Of a stretch of 64,000 nt of DNA, positions 11,956 through 21,019 are shown in pieces (position 1 is the first letter of the stretch; every line of letters begins with the position of its first letter). The position numbers and the translations under genes are program-made. The notes under the pieces are model-generated. The model saw only the letters and a program-made list of their open reading frames with translations. It was not told the origin of the DNA and ran no database searches. Origin of the DNA: Paenibacillus sp. J23TS9 (GTDB lineage Bacteria > Bacillota > Bacilli > Paenibacillales > Paenibacillaceae); contig NZ_BOSG01000003.1 in the NCBI RefSeq assembly GCF_018403225.1, forward strand, positions 1-64,000. The letters run 5' to 3'.

Positions 11956-11990
11956 ACAAAAAGATATGCTTCATTCACGAAGCATATCTT
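11956..11990 (-). terminator. Intrinsic terminator of the GDPD gene
   Basis: Perfect 12-bp stem: AAGATATGCTTC (11961-11972) and GAAGCATATCTT (11979-11990) with a 6-nt loop. On the minus strand it is followed by a T run (TTTTTGTG). It lies 27 nt after the stop of the phosphodiesterase gene. Confidence 0.85.
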
Positions 11991-12016
11991 TATTGTTATT
12001 TCTTATCTATGCCATC

Positions 12017-12889
12017 TTATTTCCCAAAGGCATACAGCCAGCTCGTAGATTCGACCTCTTTTTCCGTTAAAAAGTCCGAATAGAAGCCATTCACGCCCAT
12101 CCGTTTCAGCTTGCTGACATCGTATGTTTCGTTGATCGTGTTCACATAGGTCGCAGCCCCCGCCTTTTTCAGCTTGGATAAAAATGTGCGTGTCACGCGC
12201 TGCTCAGGTATCGTTACCGCTTCAATCGCATTTTTGGAGACAAAATCGATAACTTCATCATCTGTATCCTTGGTTGCGTACAGCGTATAGATCAAGGAAG
12301 GAAAATTGTAAATTTCTTTCACCGTCTGCAGCATTGGCTGGTTATAAATCTGCGGCACCACCCGTTCTAAAAGCTGCGGGTTTCGTGCTTTTGCCGAGTT
12401 GACCAGCATGGCAAGTTCATGCTTCATATCTTCTGCTTCCTGCTCTTTCGTGTCTGTCACGATATATATATCAGGATAGCGCTCCATTAAATCCATGATA
12501 TCTGTCCAGCTCAGCGGATCATAACCTCCGAGAATTTTGCTCTGCTTGAACTCCTCATAACTGAGCCGCACCGCCTGACGGTCTTTCGGGAGCTTGTCCT
12601 CCTGCTGCAGCAATTCGGTCATATGCTGTGTCCATTCATGTCTGGCCACGAGCTTGCCGTCTTCGGTCAGCAGCAAATCTACCTCAAACACACGGTTTCC
12701 TTTTTCATAGTTGGCGATAAAAGCTTCGTAAGAATTCGTATATGCATGATCGTTGATACCTCCCATAGCATGGGAAATCACCTTGTAATCTGTAAAATCG
12801 CCGTTTGATTCCTCCGAACTGCTCTGGGGAACCCAGAATAGCAGCCCGGCAGCACCCACCAGCAGAATGAGGGCAATCCATCTTCGCAT
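12017..12889 (-). CDS. Exported glycerophosphodiester phosphodiesterase-like protein
   Basis: 290 aa. An N-terminal hydrophobic segment (about 5-20) acts as a signal or anchor. The rest is a GDPD/PI-PLC-like TIM barrel: HAMGG near residue 40, NSYEAFIANYEKGNRVFEVDLLLTEDGK... with the acidic metal ligands (FEVDL), then ARHEW with the second catalytic histidine. It ends with TDTKE and a typical barrel C-terminus (MGVNGFYSDF). It probably hydrolyses glycerophosphodiesters or a related phosphodiester outside the membrane; the substrate is not evident. Single gene with its own terminator. Confidence 0.8.
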   Translation of the reverse strand: MRRWIALILLVGAAGLLFWVPQSSSEESNGDFTDYKVISHAMGGINDHAYTNSYEAFIANYEKGNRVFEVDLLLTEDGKLVARHEWTQHMTELLQQEDKLPKDRQAVRLSYEEFKQSKILGGYDPLSWTDIMDLMERYPDIYIVTDTKEQEAEDMKHELAMLVNSAKARNPQLLERVVPQIYNQPMLQTVKEIYNFPSLIYTLYATKDTDDEVIDFVSKNAIEAVTIPEQRVTRTFLSKLKKAGAATYVNTINETYDVSKLKRMGVNGFYSDFLTEKEVESTSWLYAFGK

Positions 12890-13027
12890 GAGTGTCCACG
12901 TCCTTTGCAGCGTCTTGGTTTAAATTGTATTAAGATGCACCTGTAATAAAGAATTACCCTGCCGCAGGTGGGGTCAAACGAGGAGAAATATGGGGATAGG
13001 CATGGCGAAGCTCTTTCATATGAAAAT

Positions 13028-13053
13028 AAAAAAATCTCCCGTATATCAGGAGA
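13028..13053 (-). terminator. Intrinsic terminator of the rfb operon
   Basis: On the minus strand TCTCC (13053-13049) pairs with GGAGA, giving a short hairpin followed by seven T (13034-13028). It lies directly after rfbD. Confidence 0.65.
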
Positions 13054-13066
13054 CCTCTCAAAATTG

Positions 13067-13939
13067 TTATTCAGAGACTGGTTTATTAAGCAAGTGAATG
13101 AAATCCTTGAGTCCTGCACGCCAATGCCTCAGATCATGAAAACCATTGGTCCTGATCGACACATGATCCATGACTGAATTAGCCGGACGCTGGGCAGGCC
13201 GTGGAAATTGCGCTGTTGTGCATGGCTCGAGCTGAGCAGCGATCGTAAGCCCAACTTGTTGAGCTTCCTCAAAAATAGCCTGAGCAAACTCAAACCAAGT
13301 GCATTCCCCGCGGTTCGATGCGTGGTAGATCCCGTATTTCTCCGTCTGGATCAGCTCCAGCAGAAATCCCGCCAAATCCATCGTATAGGTAGGGGATCCC
13401 TTTTGGTCATGAACCACTTGGACAAGCGGTTTTTCCTGACCTAAGCGAAGCATCGTCTTCACAAAATTATTCCCGTGCATGCCATATACCCATGATGTCC
13501 GGACGATAAAGTAACGGGAAGACAGGGTCTGCGCCAGCAGTTCGCCCGCTCTCTTGGATTTACCATACACGCCCTGCGGATCTGTGTTGTCATACTCCCT
13601 GTAGGGAAGCATGGATTGACCGTCGAAAACATAATCCGTACTGATATAGACCAGCTTGGCTCCCGCCTTCTCAGCAGCAACAGCTATATTCCTTGTTCCG
13701 TCCGCATTGACCTGGTAGGCCTTGTCGATGTCGTCTTCGGCAGCGTCCACAGCTGTAAAGGCGGCACAATGAATGACAACATCCAGATGAAAGGCTGCCA
13801 TCATTCGCATGCATTGCTCCTGGCTGGTGATATCAAGCTCGGTACGGCCGCAGGCTTGAACCTCATGCCCTTTCTGAAGCAATAGAAGGACCATATCCTT
13901 CCCTAATTGTCCGTTCGCCCCCGTCACTAAAACCTTCAT
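13067..13939 (-). CDS. rfbD: dTDP-4-dehydrorhamnose reductase
   Basis: 290 aa short-chain reductase making dTDP-L-rhamnose, the last step of the pathway. The N-terminal Rossmann motif is TGANGQLGKDM. The active site is YGKSK (Tyr/Lys) preceded by STDYVFDG. C-terminal PRPAQRPANS is characteristic of RfbD/RmlD. Its ATG overlaps the rfbB stop (TAATG), so it is translationally coupled. The product feeds rhamnose into wall polysaccharide, S-layer glycan or an exopolysaccharide. Confidence 0.95.
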   Translation of the reverse strand: MKVLVTGANGQLGKDMVLLLLQKGHEVQACGRTELDITSQEQCMRMMAAFHLDVVIHCAAFTAVDAAEDDIDKAYQVNADGTRNIAVAAEKAGAKLVYISTDYVFDGQSMLPYREYDNTDPQGVYGKSKRAGELLAQTLSSRYFIVRTSWVYGMHGNNFVKTMLRLGQEKPLVQVVHDQKGSPTYTMDLAGFLLELIQTEKYGIYHASNRGECTWFEFAQAIFEEAQQVGLTIAAQLEPCTTAQFPRPAQRPANSVMDHVSIRTNGFHDLRHWRAGLKDFIHLLNKPVSE

Positions 13940-14958
13940 TACGCATCCCCTAACCGTTCACCGTATTGCTTGGCATAATAGGATTTATATTCTCCAGACT
14001 GAATGCGGGTCCACCAATCCTTGTGATGGAGATACCACTGGATGGTTTCCTTAATTCCTGTCTCAAAATGATGCTTCGGCTTCCAGCCCAGCTCCTGAGT
14101 TATCTTGGCAGGATCAATTCCGTAGCGGCGATCATGTCCGGGGCGGTCCTGTACATACGTAATGAGAGATTCCGGCTTGCCCAGCTCCTGAAGTATCGTC
14201 TTTACGATATGGATATTGGTGCGCTCGTTATTGCCCCCAATGTTGTACACTTCCCCGATGCGGCCGTTATGGATAACAAGATCGATCGCGCTGCAATGAT
14301 CCTCGACATAGAGCCAATCCCGGATATTTAGTCCATCGCCATAGATAGGCAAAGGTTCATCGTTTAAGGCGCGGGAGATGATAAGCGGTATTAATTTTTC
14401 AGGAAACTGGTAAGGTCCATAATTATTCGAACAGCGCGTGATATTTACCGGCATACCAAAGGTTTCGTAATAGGCACGAACCATGAAGTCTCCTCCGGCC
14501 TTACTTGCCGAGTACGGACTGTTGGGGGCGAGCGGTGTTTCCTCTGTGAAAAGTCCGGCATCACCCAAAGAGCCGTATACCTCATCCGTAGATACTTGAA
14601 CGTATTTGGTCACGCCATATTTTTTGGCAGCATCCAGCAGTACTTGTGTACCGAGCACATTCGTTTTTACAAATATATCCGGTTCCAAAATGCTCCGATC
14701 GACATGGGATTCAGCAGCGAAATTCACCACCACGTCAATGCCTTGCTGAAACAACAGATCGATGCCTTGCGCATCCGTAATATCTGTTTTGGAAAAGGAA
14801 TAATTCGGGTTGTTCGAAGCAGTCTTCAAATTCTCCAGATTACCCGCATACGTAAGCGAGTCCACATTGATGATCTTATAATTCGGGTGACGCTGAAGCA
14901 TGTATAAAATAAAATTACTGCCGATAAAACCGGCACCGCCGGTAACAAGTAGTCTCAT
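13939..14958 (-). CDS. rfbB: dTDP-glucose 4,6-dehydratase
   Basis: 339 aa extended short-chain dehydrogenase. NAD-binding TGGAGFIGSNF is at the N-terminus; STDEVYGSLGD carries the Thr-Asp-Glu catalytic trio and YSASKAGGD gives Tyr/Lys. RCSNNYGPYQFPEKLIPL and LYVEDHC are typical of RmlB. It converts dTDP-glucose to the 4-keto-6-deoxy sugar. Third gene of rfbA-C-B-D, 15 nt after rfbC, with its stop overlapping rfbD. Confidence 0.96.
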   Translation of the reverse strand: MRLLVTGGAGFIGSNFILYMLQRHPNYKIINVDSLTYAGNLENLKTASNNPNYSFSKTDITDAQGIDLLFQQGIDVVVNFAAESHVDRSILEPDIFVKTNVLGTQVLLDAAKKYGVTKYVQVSTDEVYGSLGDAGLFTEETPLAPNSPYSASKAGGDFMVRAYYETFGMPVNITRCSNNYGPYQFPEKLIPLIISRALNDEPLPIYGDGLNIRDWLYVEDHCSAIDLVIHNGRIGEVYNIGGNNERTNIHIVKTILQELGKPESLITYVQDRPGHDRRYGIDPAKITQELGWKPKHHFETGIKETIQWYLHHKDWWTRIQSGEYKSYYAKQYGERLGDA

Positions 14959-14973
14959 GACAGAAGCGGCCTC

Positions 14974-15525
14974 CTAATCGAAATTCAGTTCCGCATCCTT
15001 CAGAAGCGGGTGACGCTGATCTTTATCCGAAAGAATCGGACTGGAAGCGGGCCAATCGATTCCCAGCGCAGGGTCGTTCCATAATATGCCGCGATCATTC
15101 TCGGGGGAATAATATTCGTCCACTTTGTACAACACTTGGGTGTTTGGAACGAGCGTGCATAGCCCGTGAGCAAATCCTTTTGGAACCAGGAGCTGACGAT
15201 GATTATATTCGCTTAAAATGACCCCGACCCATTGACCAAAAGTAGATGAGCTTCTGCGGACATCAACAATGACATCATAGATGGCTCCCCTGACAACACG
15301 CACGACTTTAGTCTGTGCCTTCGGATTAAGCTGGTAATGCAGACCGCGAATCACGCCCGGCTCCGCAGATAAGGACTGATTGTCCTGTATGAATTGGAGT
15401 GTTATTCCCTGCTGCTTCAGATCAGCCTCATTGTAGCTTTCCATGAAGAAACCCCGGTTATCTCCATGGACAGCCGGTTCGAGCAGGCAAGCGCCTTTTA
15501 AAGGTAAAGACGTGACTTTCAACAT
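14974..15525 (-). CDS. rfbC: dTDP-4-dehydrorhamnose 3,5-epimerase
   Basis: 183 aa cupin-fold epimerase. Signature residues are RGLHYQ (catalytic His), DVRRSSSTFGQW, and LVPKGFAHGL. The size and motif order match RmlC. Second gene of the operon, 26 nt after rfbA. Confidence 0.95.
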   Translation of the reverse strand: MLKVTSLPLKGACLLEPAVHGDNRGFFMESYNEADLKQQGITLQFIQDNQSLSAEPGVIRGLHYQLNPKAQTKVVRVVRGAIYDVIVDVRRSSSTFGQWVGVILSEYNHRQLLVPKGFAHGLCTLVPNTQVLYKVDEYYSPENDRGILWNDPALGIDWPASSPILSDKDQRHPLLKDAELNFD

Positions 15526-15551
15526 TTTTCGGCTCCTCCTCCATCGTTTCG

Positions 15552-16295
15552 TTACAATTTGAATTTGCCAAATTCCTCGCTAAACATGATTTCCTGCGCT
15601 AATTCATTCGCCCGGGACCACGAGGCATGAGTACCCGCGTCCGTCCACCAGCCGCGCAAAACATCAAAAGTTAACTCATTACGTTTAATATATGAATTAT
15701 TTACGTCTGTGATTTCCAGTTCGCCCCGTGCGGATGGCTCTAATGTCCGGATAATATCAAATACCTGACTGTCAAACATGTAAATTCCCGTGACAGCGTA
15801 TTGGCTTTTGGGCTGCTCCGGTTTTTCCTCAATAGAAAGAATACGTTCGTCTTGAAGCTCAGGCACCCCAAAACGGCAAGGATCCTGGACCTCCTGGATC
15901 AAAATCTTGGCACCGTTTTTTTGTGAACGGAACTTTTCAACGAATGGCGTAATATCATCCTCGAAGACATTGTCTCCTAAAATAACCACCATCTGATCTC
16001 CGCCCACAAACTGCTCGGACAAGCCCAAGGCCTGCGCAATGCCTCCTGCCTCATCCTGAACCTTGTATGTAAAATAAACCCCCATGTCCCGGCCGCTTCC
16101 AAGCAGGCTCACGACATCTCCCATATGCTCCTTCCCTGTGACAACCAGAATATCCGTTAGGCCAGCCTGCTTCAATTTCGATACAGAATGAAAAATCATA
16201 GGATACTTACCCACAGGAAGAAGATGTTTATTCGTCACTTTGGTTAAGGGATACAAGCGGGAACCCGTACCTCCGGCTAAAATGATTGCTTTCAT
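15552..16295 (-). CDS. rfbA: Glucose-1-phosphate thymidylyltransferase
   Basis: 247 aa nucleotidyltransferase with ILAGGTGSRLYPLT at residues 4-17 and KHLLPVGKYPMI, followed by GDNVFEDD (metal site). The short form (about 245 aa) is common in Gram-positives; the Escherichia coli enzyme is nearer 290. It opens the rfbA-C-B-D operon with GGGGGC before its ATG. It supplies dTDP-glucose for the next three enzymes. Confidence 0.94.
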   Translation of the reverse strand: MKAIILAGGTGSRLYPLTKVTNKHLLPVGKYPMIFHSVSKLKQAGLTDILVVTGKEHMGDVVSLLGSGRDMGVYFTYKVQDEAGGIAQALGLSEQFVGGDQMVVILGDNVFEDDITPFVEKFRSQKNGAKILIQEVQDPCRFGVPELQDERILSIEEKPEQPKSQYAVTGIYMFDSQVFDIIRTLEPSARGELEITDVNNSYIKRNELTFDVLRGWWTDAGTHASWSRANELAQEIMFSEEFGKFKL

Positions 16296-16489
16296 AAATG
16301 CCCCCTAAATCGAATGATTAAGTGAAAATGACAAGCAAGCATACACTTGATGTAATTAGAAATGTCAGCGCTGGATGTGTTATTCGTGAAGGTCCTTGCC
16401 AATGAAGATAAGATAAGCTGGAGAAGATACTGGAGTATACGTCCTGAGGTGATTGTCTATGTTTATTCGTCGCATGGATACATCAAAAA

Positions 16490-16520
16490 GATACAAATTG
16501 TATCCCTTTGGTTTATTATA
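16490..16520 (-). promoter_or_regulatory. TATAAT box and perfect palindrome upstream of rfbA
   Basis: On the minus strand a TATAAT (16520-16515) is followed ten bases later by the 15-bp perfect palindrome GATACAAATTGTATC (16504-16490), near the expected start of a transcript heading into rfbA about 200 nt away. No good -35 is visible. It could be an operator for the rfb operon. The rest of 16296-16570 shows no gene. Confidence 0.35.
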
Positions 16521-16564
16521 GCAAATAAAATTTATTTTGGAATCGGTTGGATAAATAAAAATGA

Positions 16565-16613
16565 AAACATGAAAGCCCCTCCTCAATCACAAATTCGTGA
16601 CCAGAGGAGAGGC
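16565..16613 (-). terminator. Probable terminator of the U32 gene
   Basis: On the minus strand GCCTCTCCTC (about 16613-16604) pairs with GAGGAGGGGC (about 16583-16574), ending in CTTTCATGTTTTC. The stem is strong but the T tract is broken. It begins 22 nt after the U32 stop. Confidence 0.6.
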
Positions 16614-16634
16614 TCTCTAATATATCTCAATAAT

Positions 16635-19148
16635 CTATTTCACCAGCTGCCCGCGTGTTACGCCGAGCTGGTTGGTTGCTTTCAGCGTCTTCCATACCTG
16701 CGTGCCGCTGATTTCGCCGCGCAGCGCACGTTTGTAGAGCTCGATAACCTCATGCACCTGATCCGGTGTTTCTTCGAGGAACTCAACGCGGTAATTGGAT
16801 ACGCCAAGCTCCATGAAATTGGTCAGGTACTCGGCACCGGACTGCTCGATGGCATTGTAGACCGTATTGCGGCAGCCTTCGTCCACCCGAACCGGGTGGG
16901 ACATGCCGATCCGGTCCTGCAGGGATACCCGGTGCTCTTCGCAAGGGCGTCCGCAGTTGGTGTAGTCCGTGCCTTCGCTGAGGAAGGTGCAATACACGCA
17001 ATGCTCAGTATGGAACATCGGCATATGCTGATGAATGACGATTTCCATCCGCGAGGTATCCGAGCGTCCGAGCAAATCAACCATTTGCTGGATGTTCAGG
17101 TCATAAGACGGTGTGACCGTGTCACAGCCGGCTTCCAGGAACAAATCCACCGCTTTATGGTTGGCGATGTTCAGCGAGAAGTCGCCGATCAGCTGCGGAT
17201 GCTTGGCATCCGGATTCAGCATCCGTTCGCGCAGGTAGAAATACAGCGCGCCGGTGTTGCGCACCAGCACGGCATCCGGCTGGAGGCGCAGGATGTTCTT
17301 ATGGATACCGTTCTCGATCGGCATATGAATGCGCGGGGTTACGAGCGCAATTCGCTTGCCGGCGGCACGAACGGTTTCCACCGCTTCCTTGAACTGCTTG
17401 ATGAACTCGAAGTCGGCGTATATGAATTCGACGCCGGCTTCCAGCGCAGCCTCCACCTGCGGGAGGCTGCGGCACAGCGCGGTGAGCTTCGCCTCACCGC
17501 GTGGCACTGGCGATGCGCTATGCGCGGCATCGCTGTACACCGTTGCCGCCCGTTTCACATATACGGGCGCCTTCGGACGCTCGCCCTCAAGCAGCTCCAC
17601 CGCACGGCGGCGGATGCTGTTCAGCTCGCGCATAGGCACGATGACGTCGCCCTGCAGGTCGACGTCAAGCTGCTCCAGCTGGAACAAGGTGCCGCCCAAA
17701 CGGCCGAACTGCTCCTCCAGGAGTGCATAGTCCATCGGCCGTTTCTTGGCGATTTCCAGTTCCAGCTCCGAGTCCACCTGGACCGTCGTGCCTTTTTGCA
17801 CATCGGTCCAAACCGTGGTCAGCAGGCCGCCGGCATGGCCGAATGCCTTCACATGCACCGGGAAAACCCGGTATGGCTTCTCCGTTTCGAAAGTTTGACG
17901 CAGGCGTTTGTCCAGCGCCGGATCATTCGTCTTCCAGATACGGTCTCCTACATGAAGCTTCTGAAGATCCACATCGCTGCGGCCAGGAACGATATCAACG
18001 ATCCAGCCTTCGCCTGCTTCACCTTCGAGCTTCACGCCTTTACGGCGAAGATCATAGATACGTCCGCCTTCTTCTTTCTTGGTCGGATCTCCTGCATCAA
18101 ATACGATACCGTCGCCACGCTTAAGCGGGGCTTCAATCTTGCAGACCACGCCATCACGCAAAATTTGCTCTACACGGCCGACATAGACACCACGGCTTTT
18201 CGGGAATGTTCCGTCCACCAGCTTTTTATTATTCGTGCCTTCCAGGAATCCATGCGTAAATCCGCGTGAAAAGCTCTGCTGCAGCTCACGCATTTCTTCC
18301 TCACTTGGCTTCGTCTGATCCCCTTCAAAATAACGGTCAATCGCCTTGCGGTATTTGCTCACTACATTTGCAACATATTCCGGGGTCTTCAAACGGCCTT
18401 CAATTTTGAATGAAGTGACGCCCGCTTCAATCAGTTCCGGCATCAGATCAATGGCGGCCAAATCCTTAGGGGAAAGCAAATAAGCGACGTCTCCCATCGG
18501 CTTTTGTTCGCCGTCCACCATCAGGTCATACGGCAGGCGGCAGGCCTGCGCGCATTCGCCGCGGTTTGCCGAGCGTCCGCCCCACATTTCCGAGGTCAGG
18601 CACTGACCCGAATAGGATACACACAGCGCTCCATGAACGAATACTTCCATCGGCAGCTTGGCCTGCTCGCCGATTTTTTGAATTTGCTTCAGGTTGTTTT
18701 CGCGTCCCAAAACAACGCGTTCCATGCCCCAAGGCTTCGTAAACTCCACCGCTTCCGGGGAAGTAATCGTCATTTGTGTCGATCCATGAATCGGAAAGTC
18801 CGGTGAAATCTCACGAATCAGCTTGACCAATCCCAAATCCTGAACGATGACAGCATCGACGCCTGCATCAACGCAAGCATCGATCAGTTCCTTGGCATCC
18901 TCAAGTTCGTTTTCAAACACCAAAATGTTAAACGTCAAAAAGCCCTTTACTCCATAGCTGTGCAAAAATGACATAATCTCCGGGAGCTCGGCCATCAGAA
19001 AATTGTTGGCACGTGCCCGGGCGTTAAACTTTTCCACACCGAAAAAGATGGCATCCGCTCCGTTCGCTACCGCCGCCCGCATGCAGTCCCAATCACCAGC
19101 AGGTGCCAGCAGCTCCACATCTTCCCTACGTAAATCTTTCGTGTTCAT
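16635..19148 (-). CDS. Large U32 family protein (RlhA-like) with a second barrel
   Basis: 837 aa; ATG with GGGAGG 6 nt upstream. The N-terminal third is a U32 domain (VELLAPAGDWDCMRAAVANG..., then EVFVHGALCVSYSGQCLTSE and CAQACRLPY, which bear the conserved cysteines). A DUF3656-like middle part follows (about 390-510). The last ~270 residues form another barrel-like unit with its own cysteine group (EHCVYC, CGRPCEEH). The family is known for rRNA hydroxylation (RlhA, C2501 of 23S rRNA) and tRNA hydroxylation (TrhP) using iron-sulfur chemistry, rather than proteolysis. It is longer than E. coli RlhA (about 650 aa). Monocistronic; the target is inferred only. Confidence 0.88.
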   Translation of the reverse strand: MNTKDLRREDVELLAPAGDWDCMRAAVANGADAIFFGVEKFNARARANNFLMAELPEIMSFLHSYGVKGFLTFNILVFENELEDAKELIDACVDAGVDAVIVQDLGLVKLIREISPDFPIHGSTQMTITSPEAVEFTKPWGMERVVLGRENNLKQIQKIGEQAKLPMEVFVHGALCVSYSGQCLTSEMWGGRSANRGECAQACRLPYDLMVDGEQKPMGDVAYLLSPKDLAAIDLMPELIEAGVTSFKIEGRLKTPEYVANVVSKYRKAIDRYFEGDQTKPSEEEMRELQQSFSRGFTHGFLEGTNNKKLVDGTFPKSRGVYVGRVEQILRDGVVCKIEAPLKRGDGIVFDAGDPTKKEEGGRIYDLRRKGVKLEGEAGEGWIVDIVPGRSDVDLQKLHVGDRIWKTNDPALDKRLRQTFETEKPYRVFPVHVKAFGHAGGLLTTVWTDVQKGTTVQVDSELELEIAKKRPMDYALLEEQFGRLGGTLFQLEQLDVDLQGDVIVPMRELNSIRRRAVELLEGERPKAPVYVKRAATVYSDAAHSASPVPRGEAKLTALCRSLPQVEAALEAGVEFIYADFEFIKQFKEAVETVRAAGKRIALVTPRIHMPIENGIHKNILRLQPDAVLVRNTGALYFYLRERMLNPDAKHPQLIGDFSLNIANHKAVDLFLEAGCDTVTPSYDLNIQQMVDLLGRSDTSRMEIVIHQHMPMFHTEHCVYCTFLSEGTDYTNCGRPCEEHRVSLQDRIGMSHPVRVDEGCRNTVYNAIEQSGAEYLTNFMELGVSNYRVEFLEETPDQVHEVIELYKRALRGEISGTQVWKTLKATNQLGVTRGQLVK

Positions 19149-19375
19149 CTATATCCTCCCAAACCGGCCGCGGCCGGCTGTACTTGAATCTCTATCGTTA
19201 AAACGCAGGAATCTATAATCCCCGCCGTAACTTAACTAGTTTACCAGACATCCAGCGATCCTTCTACCTAATATAAATTGAACTAAAGGAAAGGTCTAAC
19301 ATCTCATTCGGTGCAGAAGTACTCTTGATGATGAGGCAAATAAGGGTTTACGAATCCATATCCTTGTGATACATT

Positions 19376-19403
19376 ATTTCTACAAATATCGAAATATAAA
19401 TTA
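19376..19403 (+). promoter_or_regulatory. Probable ArsR operator, copy 1 (before the repressor gene)
   Basis: A 28-bp AT-rich element: ATTTCTACAAATATC joined to GAAATATAAATTA. It ends just before the AGGAGG of the ArsR-family gene. It recurs as its reverse complement at 19709-19736 with 27 of 28 bases identical, which is strong evidence that it is a binding site and not random sequence. Confidence 0.7.
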
Positions 19404-19422
19404 TTCAGGAGGTTCGAACCAA

Positions 19423-19701
19423 GTGAAAGCACCTAATGATCAGCAGCAGGCCGTGAAAATATATAAAGCGCTTGGTGAACCTACCCGTCTCAAAATCGCT
19501 CTGCTCTTGAGAGAAGAAAGCGATCAATGCTGCTCCGTCTTAGGTGACAAGCTGCAAACCGTTGCTATCTCGACTTTGTCCCACCACCTAAAGCAAATGG
19601 CAGAATCCGGACTGCTGACCTTCCGCAAAGAAGGAACCTTCATATACTATAGTTTAGACAAGGAAGTCGCTGCTAAGTACGCTCCATACCTGCTTGATTA
19701 A
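19423..19701 (+). CDS. ArsR/SmtB-family transcriptional repressor
   Basis: About 92 aa. I choose the GTG at 19423 because AGGAGG (19407-19412) lies 10 nt upstream; the longer ATG at 19366 lies inside the operator. Winged helix-turn-helix: LGEPTRLKIALLL, then STLSHHLKQMAESGLLTFRKEGTFIYYSL. Two adjacent cysteines (DQCCSVL) occupy the place where ArsR members often have a metal- or thiol-sensing motif. It probably represses itself and the MFS gene 70 nt downstream, given matching operators before each. The inducer is unknown. Confidence 0.88.
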   Translation: MKAPNDQQQAVKIYKALGEPTRLKIALLLREESDQCCSVLGDKLQTVAISTLSHHLKQMAESGLLTFRKEGTFIYYSLDKEVAAKYAPYLLD

Positions 19702-19708
19702 TTTTTTT

Positions 19709-19736
19709 TAATTTATATTTCGATATTTTTAGAAAT
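19709..19736 (+). promoter_or_regulatory. Probable ArsR operator, copy 2 (before the MFS gene)
   Basis: Inverted, 27/28-identical copy of the element at 19376-19403 (TAATTTATATTTCGA joined to TATTTTTAGAAAT). It contains an internal inverted repeat ATATTTC/GAAATAT. It lies directly between the repressor stop and the transporter start. Confidence 0.7.
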
Positions 19737-19771
19737 ATAGTTTTTAACAAACATACTGGGAGAGTGGAAAC

Positions 19772-20949
19772 ATGGGAACGTGGAAAGTATATGTCCTTGC
19801 ACTGATTAGTTTTTTGGTAGGAACATCTGAATATATTATTTCCGGAATTTTGGACCGGATTGCTGTGACTCTGGGTACCAGTGTAGCCGCTGCCGGCCAG
19901 CTGATCACGGTCTTTTCTCTTGCTTATGCGATTGGGACCCCTATCCTGATGGCGGCAACCGCAAAAATAGATCGGCGCAAGCTGCTGCTCTATTCGCTTG
20001 GGCTCTTTATTGTGGCGAATCTGCTCTCATTCGCATTGCCTGGGTTTGAGCTCTTTATCGCGGCCAGAATCATCATGGCTCTAGGAGCTGGCATGGTTGT
20101 CGTTACTGCGCTCAGCATTGCCGCCAAAATCGCTCCACCCGGCAAACAAGCCGGAGCTATTGCCACTGTAACGATGGGCTTTACCGCCTCGCTCATTATC
20201 GGCGTCCCGCTCGGCAGAATGATATCCACAGCATTGGGCTGGAAAGCGGTATTCCTGGCCATCGCTCTTGTCGGAGTTTGGCTATGGTTGTCATTGCCCT
20301 GTCCATTCCACGCATTAAGGGTGATGAGCCGATTCCACTGATGAAGCAGTTTGCTTTGTTAAAAAGACCGCAAGTCGCAATTGCGTTAGGAATTACATTT
20401 TTCTGGCTGGGGGGATATTCACTTGCGTATACTTACATCTCGCCTTTTTTGCTTGAAGTGACGCATTTAAATGATTCTTTGCTGAGTGCCGCGCTGCTTG
20501 TTTTCGGTATTGCCAGTTTGATTGGCTCCAAGGTTGGAGGTTACAGCGCAGACAAACGGGGAGTCCTGTTCACACTTGCTTCCGGCATGGTGCTCCATAT
20601 CATTTCCCTGATTCTGCTGTCGTTTGCAGGCCATTCCGTGGTTGCCATATTTGCTATTCTAATTCTCTGGTCTTTCGCCGCCTGGTCCTCTGGGCCGACC
20701 CAGCAGTATAACTTGATTTCTCTTGCTCCCGAATCCTCGGGCGTTATGCTGAGCCTTAACCAGTCCACGATGCAGCTTGCCATGGCTGTCGGAGCGGCGG
20801 TTGGGGGACTTGTCATCGGACATGTGTCTCTGGCTTCGATCACCTGGTTTGGTGCTGCTGGTGTTATTATCGCCGTAATTGCGACGTTTGTGTTATCGGG
20901 TATAACCCCGCGACAGCCCGCGATTCAAAAGGCAGATCCAATCCATTAA
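19772..20949 (+). pseudogene. MFS drug-type exporter, interrupted by a frameshift
   Basis: Two overlapping frames together make one DHA1-type transporter of about 392 aa, the usual length. The first (19772-20341) holds about six membrane segments and the motif-C-like GVPLGRMIS; the second (20278-20949) continues with the second half (IPRIKGDEPIPLMKQFALLKR...). The reading frame changes at about 20276-20280 in GAGTTTGGCT; one extra T there would restore a single ORF. After the shift the first frame reads 21 unrelated residues and stops. Either the gene is broken, or this is a base-call error in a T run. Start ATG 19772 behind GGGAG. Probably controlled by the ArsR repressor. Confidence 0.8.
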
Positions 20950-20970
20950 ATAAATTATATAATCCAATAT

Positions 20971-21002
20971 AAAAAGCAGCTCGGATTAGCGAGCTGCTTT
21001 TT
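20971..21002. terminator. Bidirectional intrinsic terminator
   Basis: AAAAAGCAGCTCG (20971-20983), loop GATTAG, CGAGCTGCTTTTT (20990-21002). The A and T runs on either side let it serve both the MFS gene (plus) and the stalk-domain gene (minus). Confidence 0.9.
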
Positions 21003-21019
21003 GATGATTTATTTTATGA

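Noticed and set aside
16362..18269. 635-codon plus-strand ORF
   Set aside because: It is exactly antisense to the U32 gene, lacks a ribosome site and has His/Arg/Gln-rich shadow composition. The minus strand carries clear family motifs.
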